DNA from: Heterohyrax brucei
Taxonomy: Eukaryota; Chordata; Mammalia; Hyracoidea; Procaviidae
Direction: 5' to 3'
DNA: 64,000 nucleotides
NCBI GenBank assembly: GCA_028571685.1
Contig: CM053158.1
Location: 55,334,001 to 55,398,000 of the forward strand
Shown here: piece by piece, positions 23,501 through 34,029 of the stretch
Layout of the letters: the number at the start of each line of letters is the position of its first letter
Position numbering within the stretch: the stretch's first letter is position 1
Made by a program: the position numbers and the translations under genes
Notes under the pieces: generated by a model
The model's database searches: none
Told to the model about the DNA's origin: nothing
What the model saw: only the letters and a program-made list of their open reading frames with translations

Positions 23501-24500
23501 GGGGGTTCCTCTGTTTTCTCTCTCTACTTGTTCAAGCTGTAGGGTCAGTTCTTTGATTTGCTTTCTTTCTTCTTCCAGTTATGTGCATTTATGGAGATAA
23601 ACTGACCTCTGAGCACTGCTTTGACTGTATCCCATAGGTTCTGGTAGCTAGTGTTTTCATTCTCGTCGGAATCCATCAATTTCTTTATTTCATCTTTGAT
23701 TTCTTCTATAACCCACGGTTTTTCGAGCAAGGTATTATTCAGTTTCCATGAGTTCCACTTTCTGTCTATGTTTTTTCTGCTATTCATTTTGACTTTTATG
23801 GCCTTATGATCTGAGAAGATGCTTTGCATTAATTCAGTGGTATGGATTTTGTTGAGAATTGCTTTATGTCCTAACATATGGTCTATTCAGGAGAATGTTA
23901 CATGTGCATTAGAGAAAAAGGTATAATGGTCCACTGATGGATAGAAAGTTCTGTATAGGTCAGTGAGGTCCAGTTGGTTAATTGTGGCAATAAGGTCTTC
24001 TGTGTCTTTCTTGAGCTTTTTTCTGGACAATCTGTCCAATATTGAGAGTCAAGAGTTGAAGTCTCCTACTATTATTGTGGAGTGATCTTTCTCCTTTTTG
24101 AGTGTAGTCAGTGTTTCTTTGACATATTTAGGTGCTCTAATGTTAGGTGCATAAATATTTAATATTGTTAAGTCCTGCTTGTGTACTGAACCTTTCAGCA
24201 ATAGTGTCCATCCTTGTCCACAGTGGTGGATTTTACATTAAAATCAATTTTATCTGAGATTAGAATTGTCACACCTGCTCTTCTTTGTGTGTTAGCTTGA
24301 TATGTATTCTTTCATCCTTTAATTTTCAGTTTGTTCCTGTCTTTAAGTGTAAGGTGAGTTTCTTGTAGGCAACATATAGATGGGTCATGTCTTGTGATCC
24401 AATATACCACTTGATGTCTCTTTATTGGAGCATTCATTCCATTCATATTCAATGTAATTATTGATAGGTATATGTTCAGTGATGCCGTTGTGATATGTTT
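20591..24500 (-). pseudogene. L1 ORF2 pseudogene, long reverse-transcriptase frames
   Basis: Remains of ORF2p, the L1 endonuclease and reverse transcriptase. Reverse-transcriptase motif A ('[14 protein letters not shown]') is in the frame at 22523-22750. '[19 protein letters not shown]' and the catalytic FADD (encoded at 22387-22398) are in the 158-codon frame at 22087-22563. The thumb region ('[10 protein letters not shown]') is at 21748-22065. The cysteine-rich C-terminal region is at 20591-20893 and 20853-21164. The linker between endonuclease and reverse transcriptase is at 23545-23877. The parts are in the right order but in different frames, and a nested insertion at 21281-21498 separates C-terminal pieces. 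Not functional. Confidence 0.9.
21281..21498 (-). mobile_element. Nested 218 bp L1 3'-end insertion with 11 bp duplication
   Basis: A short L1 3' UTR end in the same orientation as its host, flanked by the 11 bp direct repeat TATTTTCTCTT at 21270-21280 and 21499-21509. Its body is nearly the same as the insertion at 10282-10508, and the 5' truncation point differs by only about ten bases ('gatatcctatagatg' is near the end in both). Confidence 0.88.
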
Positions 24501-24909
24501 ATTTTTGTGTTGATGTTTTCTCTATTGTTCTTATTAATCTGTTCTGTGACCTTTGTGAGTTGATTTTTTACTTTTTTCAGGGTTGGTTTTGTCATTGTTG
24601 AGACTCCTGTATTACATTTCTTGATATGGTATGTTGCTTTTTTATTATACTTTAACAGCTGTCCCTATGATCCCACTTAATAAAGTGTATATAACCCCAA
24701 TTTTGATTGCTACAAGTCTTCTCAACTTCTCTCCATCAGGAAGGACTGTAATGACTATAGTATACCCCTCTTTTTAATATGATGATATCATAGTTTACAT
24801 GATATGATCACTAGATCCTTTCTTTCACTATTATAGCTTTGATTGTGCTTGGAGCCTTCCGTAACCGTGTAGGATTTTGGATAATATGTCCTTCTAAAAC
24901 ATGAAGTTA

Positions 24910-25795
24910 GCAGTTTTGTTCTTCCAAGCCAAGAGATTCTTTCAGTACTGTAGCTTTTGTTTGATTTTTACAAAGTCTCTCAGTTTCTGTTTATCTGCGA
25001 ATGTCTTAATTTCATTTTCATATTAGAAAGATAGTTTTTCAGGATATATAATTCTTGGTTGGAAGTGCTTCTCCTTCAAAGCTTTGAATGTGTCACGCCA
25101 CTGTCTCCGTGCCAGCGTCGTTTCTGCTGAGAAATCCGACCAAAGCCTACTGGTTTTCCCTTTGAATGTTAGCTTTGCTTTGAGTCTTGCTGCCTTTAAG
25201 AGTTTCTTCTTATGTTTCATTTTGTTGAGCTTCAGTATAATATGTCTTGGAGTCTTTCTGTTGAGATCTGTATTGAGTGGTGTTCAATACATGTCTTGGA
25301 TATCTATGTTCCCTTCTTTCATAATTTCTGGGAAGTTTTCTTTCAGCAGCTCAGCAATGATAGTCTCTCTGTTCTCAGGTATCTTGCTCTGTTCAGGAAC
25401 TCCAACTAATTGTAAATTGTTCCTCTTAATAGAGTCCCACATGCTTCTTCATCCTTCTTCATTTTTCTTGTTTCTTTTTTCTGATTTCTTCTTGTAGGTG
25501 CTGGAGTCAGTAGCTATGTCTTCCAAAACAGAAATTCTCTTTTCCATTTGTTCCATTCTGTTTTCTTGGGTTTGAATTAAAGTTTCTGTGTCTTTGGTTT
25601 TGTTCTTAATGTGTTGGGATTTCTGAGTACTGATGTTCCATCAGGTTGAACAGCTGGCTTAATTTTTCATTTTGCTCTGCTGCATTTTGTGTAAGGTCCA
25701 GGAAGGCTTTATATATAATCCTTTTGTATTCACCTTCTGATAGTTTCAGAAAAGCTTCTTCATCTGGGAAGTTCTGAGGTGGTTTCTTTTGTGTA
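24910..25795 (-). pseudogene. L1 ORF1 pseudogene, truncated at the start
   Basis: ORF1p remnant. The N-terminal coiled-coil region is in the frame at 25606-25872, where 'NFPDEEAFLKLSEGEYKR' matches the start of ORF1 in the plus-strand L1 at 35105. A mid-portion frame lies at 25023-25220 ('LKAKLTFKGKTSRLWSDFSA'). The first codons are replaced by the TA microsatellite, which reads as alternating Tyr-Ile and is not part of the protein. Confidence 0.85.
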
Positions 25796-25817
25796 TATAC
25801 ATATATATGTATATATG

Positions 25818-25851
<34 letters not shown>
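25792..25851. repeat. TA-rich microsatellite at the L1 5' junction
   Basis: About 60 bp of TA with a few TG and CA units exactly at the truncated 5' end of L1 copy D. It may be an expanded target-site sequence or may mark a later break. Confidence 0.9.
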
Positions 25852-26602
25852 CTTAGAGGTTGAGAGCATCAAGAGCGGTTGTTAGTCACATATAACTGCA
25901 TTTTGGTGGAGGAGAATACCATAAGCAGAACCGCATGGGGCTTTCACTTAGGAATAGACTGAACTACTGGGGACCATGGGAGGCAAGCTTTATGATAATA
26001 ACAAGAGGTCAGTAGAGCCCACTCTCTGGTGAGAGAATGTGATTTCCTTGTTTGAGTAATTCTGCAGAATATCAAGGAATTGAAACCCATTAGGTTTAGA
26101 ACCAGGTAGAATGCAGACTGCAGTTGGTCTGGCTAATAGGGGAGCTAGCTAAATAGGGAGTCTTTCACTCCAGGTGAGCATGTATCTGGCCAGAGCAAGG
26201 AAACTCAGGTAGGCCTTCGAGCATCTTTGGAACTCAGCCATGTCAAAGCAGCACATTAAATTTTGTCCCTTACAGTACACTCCTTCCTCATAAACATTTA
26301 GTCTTTCACCAAGTTTGGAGATGAATTTAATATATAAATATATTTTTGGCTTCTGTTCAGTTTCGGCTCTTAAGCTCTTCTACCTGGAATTTCATAGTAG
26401 CCTCCTGACTGGTAACTGCACTGTAGCTCTACCTCTTTGCCAGCTGCTCCTAGGCACAAATTGTCTCTGCCTTCTCTTGTATTTTAGTGTGTTTTGGGCA
26501 AAAAGTATGTTTATATTTTATTACTTAATTTATATTTTATTATTTAATTTTAATCGTTAATTGTTACTTAATTTAAATGCTTCGTTCACCCAGGTTATAT
26601 CT
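25852..26602. other. Unassigned sequence, possibly unique
   Basis: About 750 bp of mixed composition with no repeat I recognise. One 81-codon frame (26315-26560) is hydrophobic and ends in AT-rich DNA, so I give it no function. No exon-like splice signals with a conserved frame are visible. Confidence 0.4.
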
Positions 26603-26812
26603 AGGAGTGTTGGTGGCACAGTGGTTAAGAGCTCAGCTGCTAACTGAAAGATCAGTGGTTTGTACTCACCAGCGGCTCCTTAAAACAAAGATATGGCAGT
26701 TTGCTTCTGTAAAGATGATAGCACTAGAAACCATATGGGGTGGCTCTACTGCATCCTGTAGTGTTGCTCTGAGTTGGAATCAACTTGATGGCAAATGCAC
26801 TCTGGTTTTGGG
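26603..26812 (+). mobile_element. AfroSINE, variant with central segment
   Basis: Plus-strand copy with A-box-like 'tggcacagtggttaagagc' near 26613 and the extra central segment 'ggcagtttgcttctgtaaag' near 26695. It then has 'ccatatggggtggctctact' and 'gagttggaatcaacttgatg'. The central segment separates this variant from the shorter one at 27277. Confidence 0.88.
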
Positions 26813-26814
26813 GT

Positions 26815-26940
26815 TAGAATATGGCATGGTATGTAGCATTATGTATGAATTCCAATCTTTCTTTCCAAGTGGCTATCTAGTTGACGCAGCACCATTCATT
26901 CATTGATTTATCTTTGCTTTACTGCTTTGAAATCCTACAT
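26815..26940 (-). mobile_element. Probable old L1 fragment
   Basis: The stretch 'gtggctatctagttgacgca' followed by 'gcaccattcattcattg' resembles the middle of old L1 ORF2 on the minus strand. Short and diverged; a tentative call. Confidence 0.4.
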
Positions 26941-27276
26941 GACAACCAGTTTTTCGTGTATATGTTATCAAGGGATAGAAAGGCAGGATTCAGTTTGCAC
27001 TCCTAATCTTTACTGGTGTTGCATTTTATCACATTGCTTTGTTTACTCTGATGTTGCTGCTTGAGAAGTGGAGCATGGAAAGAGCGTTCCTCTCCACTGG
27101 CAAATTCTTTGGCATTCCTAGTGTTATCTTTCTTTTCCTCCAGTTCAAGAGGCATTTCAAATAAGAAAAATGTGTATTAAAGCACTTAGTGAATTCTAGT
27201 CTCTTACAGAAATATGAAATAATTACCACTTACACAGTCTTTGTGGCAGAATGAAAAAATTCTGTAGTACTAACAG

Positions 27277-27432
27277 AAACCCTGGTTGCCTAGTGGTTAG
27301 ATGCTACAGTTGCTAACTAAAAGGTCAGCAGTTCAAATCCACCAGGTGCTCCTTGGAAACTCTATAGAGCAGTTCTAGTCTGTCTGTAAGGTTGCTATGA
27401 GTCTGAATTGACTTGGTGGTAGTGGGTTTCAA
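27277..27432 (+). mobile_element. AfroSINE, short variant
   Basis: Plus-strand copy. It shows 'gaaaccctggttgcctag' (A box), 'cagcagttcaaatccaccag' (B box), 'ccttggaaactctatagagc' and 'ctatgagtctgaattgactt'. The body runs straight from the B box into the 'gaaactctat' block without the central segment of the longer variant. Confidence 0.9.
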
Positions 27433-27940
27433 CACTATACCATAAACATTTGTCATAATTGATGAATGACAGTCTTTTGTTGCTGACTGAGCTTAGCAGG
27501 TATTTCTGGGAGTAAAGTCCTGCTTTCAGAGACTTTCTTTCCAGAGTATTTCTACTTCTTTTAGAAGTGGAGCTAGGGAGGGGGTCCCCAATTTTACTGG
27601 TATCCTTGCTAAGCTCTACTCTTATATCTACTCTGAATATTTTAGCCTATTTCCTAGATGAAGAAACAAGATCTATTTCTCTTTGTTTCCTTTCCAGATG
27701 CTTTGTTTTAGCTATAAACTGCTGTTTTTGATAAACAGGTTGACAAAATTGTTCTACTCTTAGCCTGTTAATTGACTTCTCGATTTAGGTCATTCATTGC
27801 TGTTGGTCTTCTTTCACGCTCCTCCTCCCCATCTTGCTTCTTCTCAAGCCTCTATATACTTAATCTCCTTCTCTCAACCTAAATTTTCATTAAAAGTTTG
27901 GTTAATTAATGTCCAGTAAAAGTTCAGTGAGTGTCATCTG
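27433..27940. other. Unassigned sequence
   Basis: About 500 bp with no recognised repeat, open frame of note or RNA gene. Confidence 0.4.
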
Positions 27941-28800
27941 GGTCTTTCCTTTCAAGCAGCCATCTAAGATGCACCCATTGGTCCCAACCCACTTTTAACA
28001 AAGGAGAATGAAGAACACCAAAGACACAATGAAAATATTAGCACAAGACACAAAAAGGCCATATAAATCAGAAACCCCATCAGCCTTAAAAAACAACATG
28101 AAACAAAACCCTCCCCACAAAACCCAAACCCACTGATGTCAAGTAGATTCTAACTCATAGTGACCCTATAGGACAGAGTAGAACTGCCCCACATGGTATT
28201 TTCAAGGAGCACCTGGTGGATTTGAACTGCTGACCTGTTGGTTAGCAGCAGTCACACTTAACCACTATGCCACCAGGGTTTTCCCATCAGCCTTAGACCA
28301 GAAGAACCAGCCAGGCCCTATGGTGCCTGGCTACCATCAATGAACACATAGAGACGGAACGAACAGTGTCCCTGATGGAGTGGGAGAAAAATGTGGCTCA
28401 TAACTCAAAAAGGACCAGACTTAATGGTCTGGTTGTGACTGGAGGGACACCCAAATTCTTGGCCCTTGGACACTGTTAACCCAGAACTAAATTTCCAAAG
28501 TCCACTTTTCAGACAAAGATTAGATTGGAATATGAAACATAAAATAATCATTGTGAAGCATGTGCTTCTTAGTTCAAGCAGACACACAGAACCAGATGGT
28601 TGGCTCCTGTCCAGAGGCAAGATGAGAAGGCAGGAAAGGACAGGAACTGATTGAATAGACATAAGAAACCCAGGATGGAAAGGAGGAATGTGCTGTCTTA
28701 GGGATAGCAACTGGGGTCACTTAACAATGTGTGTATAAATTTTTGTATGTGGAACTAACTTGAGTTCTAAACTTTCACCTAAAGCACAATTAAAAAAAAA
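27941..28800 (+). mobile_element. L1-like 3' UTR of a second family, split by a SINE
   Basis: A purine-rich plus-strand block ending in 'cctaaagcacaatt' plus an A run at 28791-28800. It contains 'ccagaagaaccagccaggcc', 'gatggttggctcctgtcc' and 'aggaatgtgctgtc', which fit the 3' UTR layout of an L1 distinct from those at 19580 and 42000. The insertion of a SINE with a 13 bp duplication at 28089-28282 shows the block was already in place. No ORF2 part is visible, so it is 5'-truncated. The family assignment is from layout and tail only. Confidence 0.6.
28089..28282 (-). mobile_element. AfroSINE with 13 bp target-site duplication
   Basis: A minus-strand SINE between two copies of CCCATCAGCCTTA (28076-28088 and 28283-28295). 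The body shows 'ttctaactcatagtgaccct', 'gaactgccccacatgg' and 'ggtggatttgaactgctgac', and its head ends at 'ttaaccactatgccaccag'. The clean duplication shows it inserted by target-primed reverse transcription into the L1-like 3' UTR. Confidence 0.93.
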
Positions 28801-28811
28801 TTTTTTTAATT

Positions 28812-30180
28812 GAGTTGTTTCCATTTCACAGTCTTCATTTATCTGTTCTTACAGGGAATTCTTCCCTGTATTAAGAGATTCCATGCTCCCTTTGTGAGAG
28901 TAACTGAGTGGAAGTTAACGATGATTTTTCAATTTAGTAGACACTGTCTTATCTAGATACCTAACTGGGAGCAATAGTGATCTGGTTTACTGAAAAATGT
29001 CATTTAGAGAAGGAACTATTCGTTCTAATAGGACAGTGAGGATCCATTCATGACACAGAGAGTTGTGTTCTTTGCTGTCATAGATCCTTTCACCTAAGAA
29101 ATGGTGCTCAAGAAGGAAGTGGAGAGAATGTTGTTAACTACTATATAGGACAACACTTGGTGGGATTTTTATTTTGGGTGCTTTTAATAAGTATTACTCA
29201 CCAGTATTCTTAGAAGGAGTGTGCATGTATGTACGTGGCTGTTTAAGTAAGTCTGAAATAAATATAACACATGGAAGAAAATGTGTTTTACTAATAAAAA
29301 TCTTAGCATTGTAGAGAAAAAATTATTAAAAATTAGCATTTCCTACAGATATTTAAACAAATATCAGATGCAGAGGAGTCAGATCCTGTGGGTGAATGTA
29401 TGTGTGTGATACTACAGCTTTGGAAGTTATCTGGTTGATTGGGATTTAAAAATCTATTACTAAATTTATCAGTGTAATCCTATTAATGTATGTGAAAAAT
29501 CTGCTGCCCTAGCTCCCCAATTCTACTGTCTGGCTGTGACTACTTTTTTTCTTTTATATCCTAGATTTTCTGTTCATTAATGTATTTTTAAACTATATAT
29601 ACATATATATATATACTGTGATTTCTTGATTTCTCTGTTTTAGATCTGATGTACTAATCTCCCATTATGATAGATAAAAATCTTATTTTCTTCCTTGAAC
29701 AGTTTTATTTTAATTGCTTTGTTTACATGTATATTTTAGTTTAAGACTTTGTCAAATTACCTTTTATTCTAGAGACTTTCTCCATTTCAGCTTCCTCTTC
29801 TATTCTGAGTAGCTGAAAAATTGACCCTGGGGCTTTGTTTCGTCACCCTTTAGGATTGAATCCTTTCTTTCATGGATCCTTCTCTCCCTCTTTGCTCTTT
29901 TATTTTGCTAGAGAATGCCCTCCAGTAAATTTCTTAAAAATTGTTTCAGGAAAGTAAGGTTTTTGAGGCAGTGTCTGAAATATTTTCTGTCTCACACTTG
30001 ATTGATAGTTTTCTTGGGTATAGAAATATTTTCCTTTAGGATTCTGAGTGCTTCCATTGTTTTTAAGCACACAGTGTTGCTTTTGAGAAGTCTAGTTAAA
30101 TATTTTACTTCTTCTTACCCTTGGTAATGTTTTCCTCAGCTTCCCAGTGCCATTGTACTATTTTGTTTATTTGTTGTGGT
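28812..30180. other. Unassigned AT-rich interval
   Basis: About 1.4 kb, AT-rich, with a short TA run near 29596-29616. It may hold very old L1 material in 29540-30150, but I cannot place it with confidence. No host gene feature is visible. Confidence 0.35.
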
Positions 30181-30186
30181 TACCAC

Positions 30187-30348
30187 AACCTGCCTGCCAC
30201 TGAGTCTACTCTCAATGCCTTTGACTTGTAGCAACGTTATAGGGCGGAGTACAACTGTCCCATAGGGTTTCCAAGGAGCACCTGGTGGATTTGAACTGCT
30301 GACCTTTCAGTTAGCAGCCATAGCTTTTAACCACTGCGTAACGAGAGT
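30187..30348 (-). mobile_element. AfroSINE, short variant, minus strand
   Basis: Minus-strand copy. 'gtcccatagggtttccaagg', 'cacctggtggatttgaactg' and 'ttttaaccactgcgtaac' mark the tail-to-head order. It sits about ten bases from the 3' end of an RTE remnant at 30358. Confidence 0.88.
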
Positions 30349-30357
30349 TTCTGTTGT

Positions 30358-30670
30358 TAGTGTGTTGTTATTACGTATCATCAAGTCAGTTCTAACCTAT
30401 AGTGACCCTAGGGACAACAGAACAAAACACTGTCTCATCCTGTGCCTTGCTGACAGTCACTTTTATGCTTAAGCCTGTCATTGTAGCCACTGTGTCAGTC
30501 CATCTTGTTGAGTGTCTTCCTCTTTTTTGCTGACCTTCCGTTTTACCAAGCCTGATATGCTTCTCCAGGAACTGATCCCTCCAAAGTATGTAAGACACAG
30601 TCTCTCCATTCTTGCACTCTGGTTGTACTTCTTCCAGGACAGATCTGTTTGGTCTGTTGTTATCATAAGA
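30358..30670 (-). mobile_element. RTE-class LINE 3' end
   Basis: A minus-strand remnant of the C-terminal end of an RTE (BovB-like) LINE. The frame at 30392-30685 contains 'ETVSYILWRDQFLEKHI', then a basic Arg/Lys stretch, then 'STRWTDTVATMTGLS', features of the extreme C-terminal region after the RTE reverse transcriptase. The 3' terminus ('ttgttattacgtatcatcaa') parallels the terminus at 62492. Related copies are at 44675 (plus) and 62492 (minus). Confidence 0.8.
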
Positions 30671-32390
30671 GGTATTAATTTTCATGACATAGTATATATT
30701 GATTTAGATCTGCTTTTGTTCTATGTTTCTATACACTCACCAGACTCAAATTCTTCAGTGCTTGGGCCCATTATTTCTTTGGTGATATCCTCATCATGCC
30801 TCTTGTTTTCCTTGTTCTCTGTCTCTAGAATAGGATATTGGGTGATGTAAATTGTTTCTCTTATGTCTTTTATGTTTGCTTTTGTACTTTCCATCTCCTT
30901 ATCTTTGTTTTTGAACTGTATGAGAAATCTCTTTTGGTAAATCATTGATTTTGACAATTAAAAATATCATCGAGGGCTTTCTATTGTCTGACTTTTTTTT
31001 GTAGTGTTTTGCAATATATCTCTCACAGGCTACTAGCTGTGGATGTTTTATAGCAGAAAGGTTAATAGCCTTGACTTTAAGAGTCATGTCACCTATCTGA
31101 CATACTGCCAAATTTGACACATGATTTGTTGGGAGTGTTTTACTTAAGAGTAAAATAGGACAAAATTTCGTAAGGAAAAATGTTAAATATATATATATAT
31201 ATATTACACGTAGAAATGGAAGCTTATCCCCAATTTCCATATCATAGATTTATGAACTTATTTTTTTTTCTATTGAGATGATTCTGCATGCAGATTCTGT
31301 AGAAGAATACATATGAAATCTGCCCAACTGTGTAGGAAGTGTCGAAATCACAAATGTGGAATTGAAAGGGACTTGCAACGAGTAAAACTAGCTCATTTTT
31401 TTTTCTCCCTACTCTAGCTTTAACATCTGTTGTCTTTGTAACAGGTTCTTTGAAATGGAACACAGGCAATTCTGCTTCTTCATTTGATGAACCTTACAAT
31501 TTTAGGTGTCCTCTGCTTTCTGCAGGAGTGCTAGAAAAGAGATGGGGGTGACCGGGACTGGGAAGGAAGGTACCAGTGAAGTGTGATGTTGTCAGTTCCC
31601 TGCTTCACCAGTTGCCTCCAACTGGAAAGATTTTTGCGATCTCTTCTATGCCTCTGCAGTGTATGTTCTCAGTACAGGAGAAAAAGACTCATTCAGACTG
31701 AGGAGGCAAGCCTTCTGGTGTCTGCATATGGAGGTACTTCTTTTGATTTCCTGCCCCTAGGTGGCCCTTTTGAGTTGTATGAAACCTTTGTAAGTGTTAG
31801 AAAATGGTAAAAACCAGGTTTCAGAAAAACAGGACCTGGAGAACCCAGTGTAGCCAATCCACCAGGGATGGGGGTTTAGCCTCACATCATTGGAGAAACC
31901 CAAGGTTTCATGCAGGCTGACTTCCAGTTGGAGAGCTGAGGCTTTAGGGAGGCACTGGATGAATACTTATTGAAGAATAGCTGGTATCTGTACAGTAGGT
32001 AGGGAAAAGATGAAACATTGTTGACTGTTTCAAATTTCAAATTCAATGACTTATCAGTTGGGTAATGGACCATTGTAATAAAAATGACTGTTTCTAGGAG
32101 TTATTTACTTTTTCTTTATTCTGGGAAAGACAAAACAAAACCCCTAAATGTATCCCGTTCTCTTTGCATTTATTCTCCAATCTTCTCAGTTTTGTGGTTA
32201 TTTTAAAAAGTCAGATTGTAATGATAGTAAAAGGAAGTATTAATAGTTACAGTCTTATTAGCGCTAGTTATTATTATTACCACTAATAATATTTGAGCAC
32301 TTACTGTATAACTGGAACCATTCTTAGCATTTACTATATTGCCATTTAATCCATGCATCAAACCTCTGGTGGTTCATTATCTTGTAGATA
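30671..32390. other. Unassigned sequence
   Basis: About 1.7 kb with no firm repeat call. A Lys/Glu-rich 78-codon frame lies on the minus strand at 30721-30957 and a 113-codon frame at 30899-31240. I recognise neither. A pyrimidine tract followed by AG near 31405-31424 resembles a splice acceptor, but no convincing exon follows. A TA run lies at 31186-31204. Confidence 0.35.
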
Positions 32391-32960
32391 TGAGGTCTGA
32401 CAATTAAGACTACAAACTTAATTGTTCTAAGAGCTGCATATACCTCATTGCTGAATATCAATGCAATCACCTTCAAAGTACTCCTCTTGGGAAGCTATGC
32501 ACTGATGCTAGTGCCTACTCCACCCTTCAAAACAATTTTGGAACTCCTTCTGGAATGGCTGTTGTGCACAATGGCACGGTGGCAAGTTTCTAAATTTAAT
32601 TGTATAGTTGTCTGTGAGGGAGTTTTTAGCCAGTAAACAAATAACTGTATTGGAACCCCCTCCCTACTGACCTGATCTGGCCTCCAGTGACTTTTTTTTT
32701 TTAACCCAAAGAAACAGGAAATAATGGAAGGAAGACATTTTGATTACATTCAGGACATCCAGGGTAATATGATGGCAGCTCTGATAGGCCATTCCAGAAA
32801 AAGAGTTCAAAAATTGCTTCGAAGGATGGACTAGGCACTAGCATCAGTGCATAGCTTCCCAAGGGGAGTATTTTGAAGGCAACTGTAGTGATATTTAGCA
32901 GTGAGGTATGTACCACTTTTTGTAGGATGAGTTTGAAAATTTAATTGGCAGTACTCACAT
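32391..32960 (+). mobile_element. Foldback MITE derived from a mariner transposon (copy 2)
   Basis: The left end 'tgaggtctgacaattaag' follows TA (32389-32390). The arm at about 32430-32590 and the arm at about 32785-32945 are inverted copies of each other over about 160 bp: the plus frame at 32448-32636 and the minus frame at 32701-32916 both encode a stretch of the form 'LLGSYALMLVPTP'. Between them is a plus-strand piece of transposase gene (about 32610-32700: 'gggagtttttagccagtaaa'). The right terminal bases are diverged. The junction between the left arm and the transposase piece matches that in the copy at 17135-17610. Confidence 0.8.
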
Positions 32961-33442
32961 AGAAACTGAGGAAAAAGGAAGCCACTTGTCAAAACCTTTT
33001 CAGCAGTAGATGCATGCCAGAGTAGCTATTTGATCAGAGAAGGCTATAGTGTCTTCTAGTTACTTCTTATAATATTAACTCCACCCCCACCCCCACTTCA
33101 TCTTTTTATTTGGAAACTTTTCATAGCTAAAGAAAGATTGAAATAAAAGTATAATGAATTTCTGTGTACGTATCATGAGACTACCAGTTAACATCCTCCC
33201 ATAGTGGAGATACCAATCTAAATATGTATCTGCCTGTCTAGGAATTTTTTCCTGTGTTGCATGTAAAGTAAGTGACAAACCACAAAGCACATTTCCTAAG
33301 AACAAGAGCATTCTTCACTACAATTTGGTAGTGAAATAATCTGTGTGGAAATAAACGAAGGAATGTTGGTTCCTAACCACCAACAGTTGAGGACGATGAT
33401 CGTGTGTGAGGACAAAGATCTGTGCTTGCTAGTGTTTTATAA
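32961..33442. other. Unassigned sequence
   Basis: About 480 bp, with a C-rich run at 33082-33097. No repeat, frame or RNA gene that I can support. Confidence 0.35.
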
Positions 33443-33640
33443 AAGGAGTGAAGGTGGCACAATAAGCACTTGGCTGTTAATTGATAGGGCAGCAGTTCGA
33501 ACCCAGCAGCCACTCCTCAGGAGAAAGATGTGGCAGTCTGCTTCTGTAAAGGTTACAGCTTTGGCAACCCTATGGGACAGTTCATCTCTTTTTTACCATG
33601 TTGCTATGTGTTGGAATTGATTTAACCATGGTAGGTTTGG
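33443..33640 (+). mobile_element. AfroSINE, variant with central segment
   Basis: Plus-strand copy. It shows 'gtggcacaataagcacttgg', a good B box in 'gcagcagttcgaacccagc' near 33489, the central segment 'tctgcttctgtaaaggttac', 'ccctatgggacagttc' and a tail of 'ggtaggtttgggttttgg'. Confidence 0.87.
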
Positions 33641-33711
33641 GTTTTGGTATTTAGTATTCTGTAAAGGTTTAGTGTTAAAAGCTGATTTACCATACATACA
33701 GACATACTAAA

Positions 33712-33868
33712 ACCCACTGCTGCTGAGTAGATTCCAACTCATAGTGACCTTATAGGACAGAGTAGAACTGCCCCATAGAGTTTCCAAGGAGCACCTGGTG
33801 GCTTTAACTGCCAGTCTTTACGTTCGCAGTTGTAGCACTTAATCGCTGTGTCACCAGGGTTTCCACAT
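33712..33868 (-). mobile_element. AfroSINE, short variant, minus strand
   Basis: Minus-strand copy, running from 'taaaacccactgctgctgag' (tail side) to 'gctgtgtcaccagggtttcc' (head side). It lies only about 70 bp from the plus-strand SINE at 33443, so the two form an imperfect inverted pair. Confidence 0.9.
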
Positions 33869-34029
33869 ACAGACTATTTAAGAAAGATGAGTGATGCTAA
33901 AAGATTTGTTTTGCACAATCATGTTTCTGAAGTGATAGCCCTTATTAAAAAGCAATTGTACCTTTTTGGCATGTGAGGTTACAATTAAGTGACAGTCTGA
34001 GGAAATTCTTATACAATGCAGTGGGGGGG

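Larger units (their letters stand above)
19580..25795 (-). mobile_element. L1 (copy D), truncated at start of ORF1
   Basis: Minus-strand L1. The T tract and 3' terminus lie near 19580-19600, the 3' UTR at about 19600-20590, ORF2 about 20591-24500 and ORF1 about 24910-25795. It stops a few codons inside ORF1 at a TA microsatellite and has no 5' UTR, so it is 5'-truncated. It looks the least decayed L1 in the window: long frames survive in ORF2. A 218 bp L1 3'-end fragment is nested at 21281-21498. Its 3' UTR family matches the short insertions at 10282, 21281 and 54747. Confidence 0.88.

Noticed and set aside
25792-25872. Alternating Tyr-Ile peptide at the start of an L1 ORF1 frame
   Set aside because: It is the translation of the TA microsatellite and not a protein feature.
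31400-31500. Pyrimidine tract plus AG followed by a possible short exon
   Set aside because: No conserved open frame or matching donor site can be shown, and such tracts are frequent in this AT-rich sequence.
33712-33868. Regularly recurring ~160 bp units through the window suggesting a CRISPR-like or satellite array
   Set aside because: The units are dispersed, lie on both strands and several have individual target duplications; they are SINE copies, not an array.
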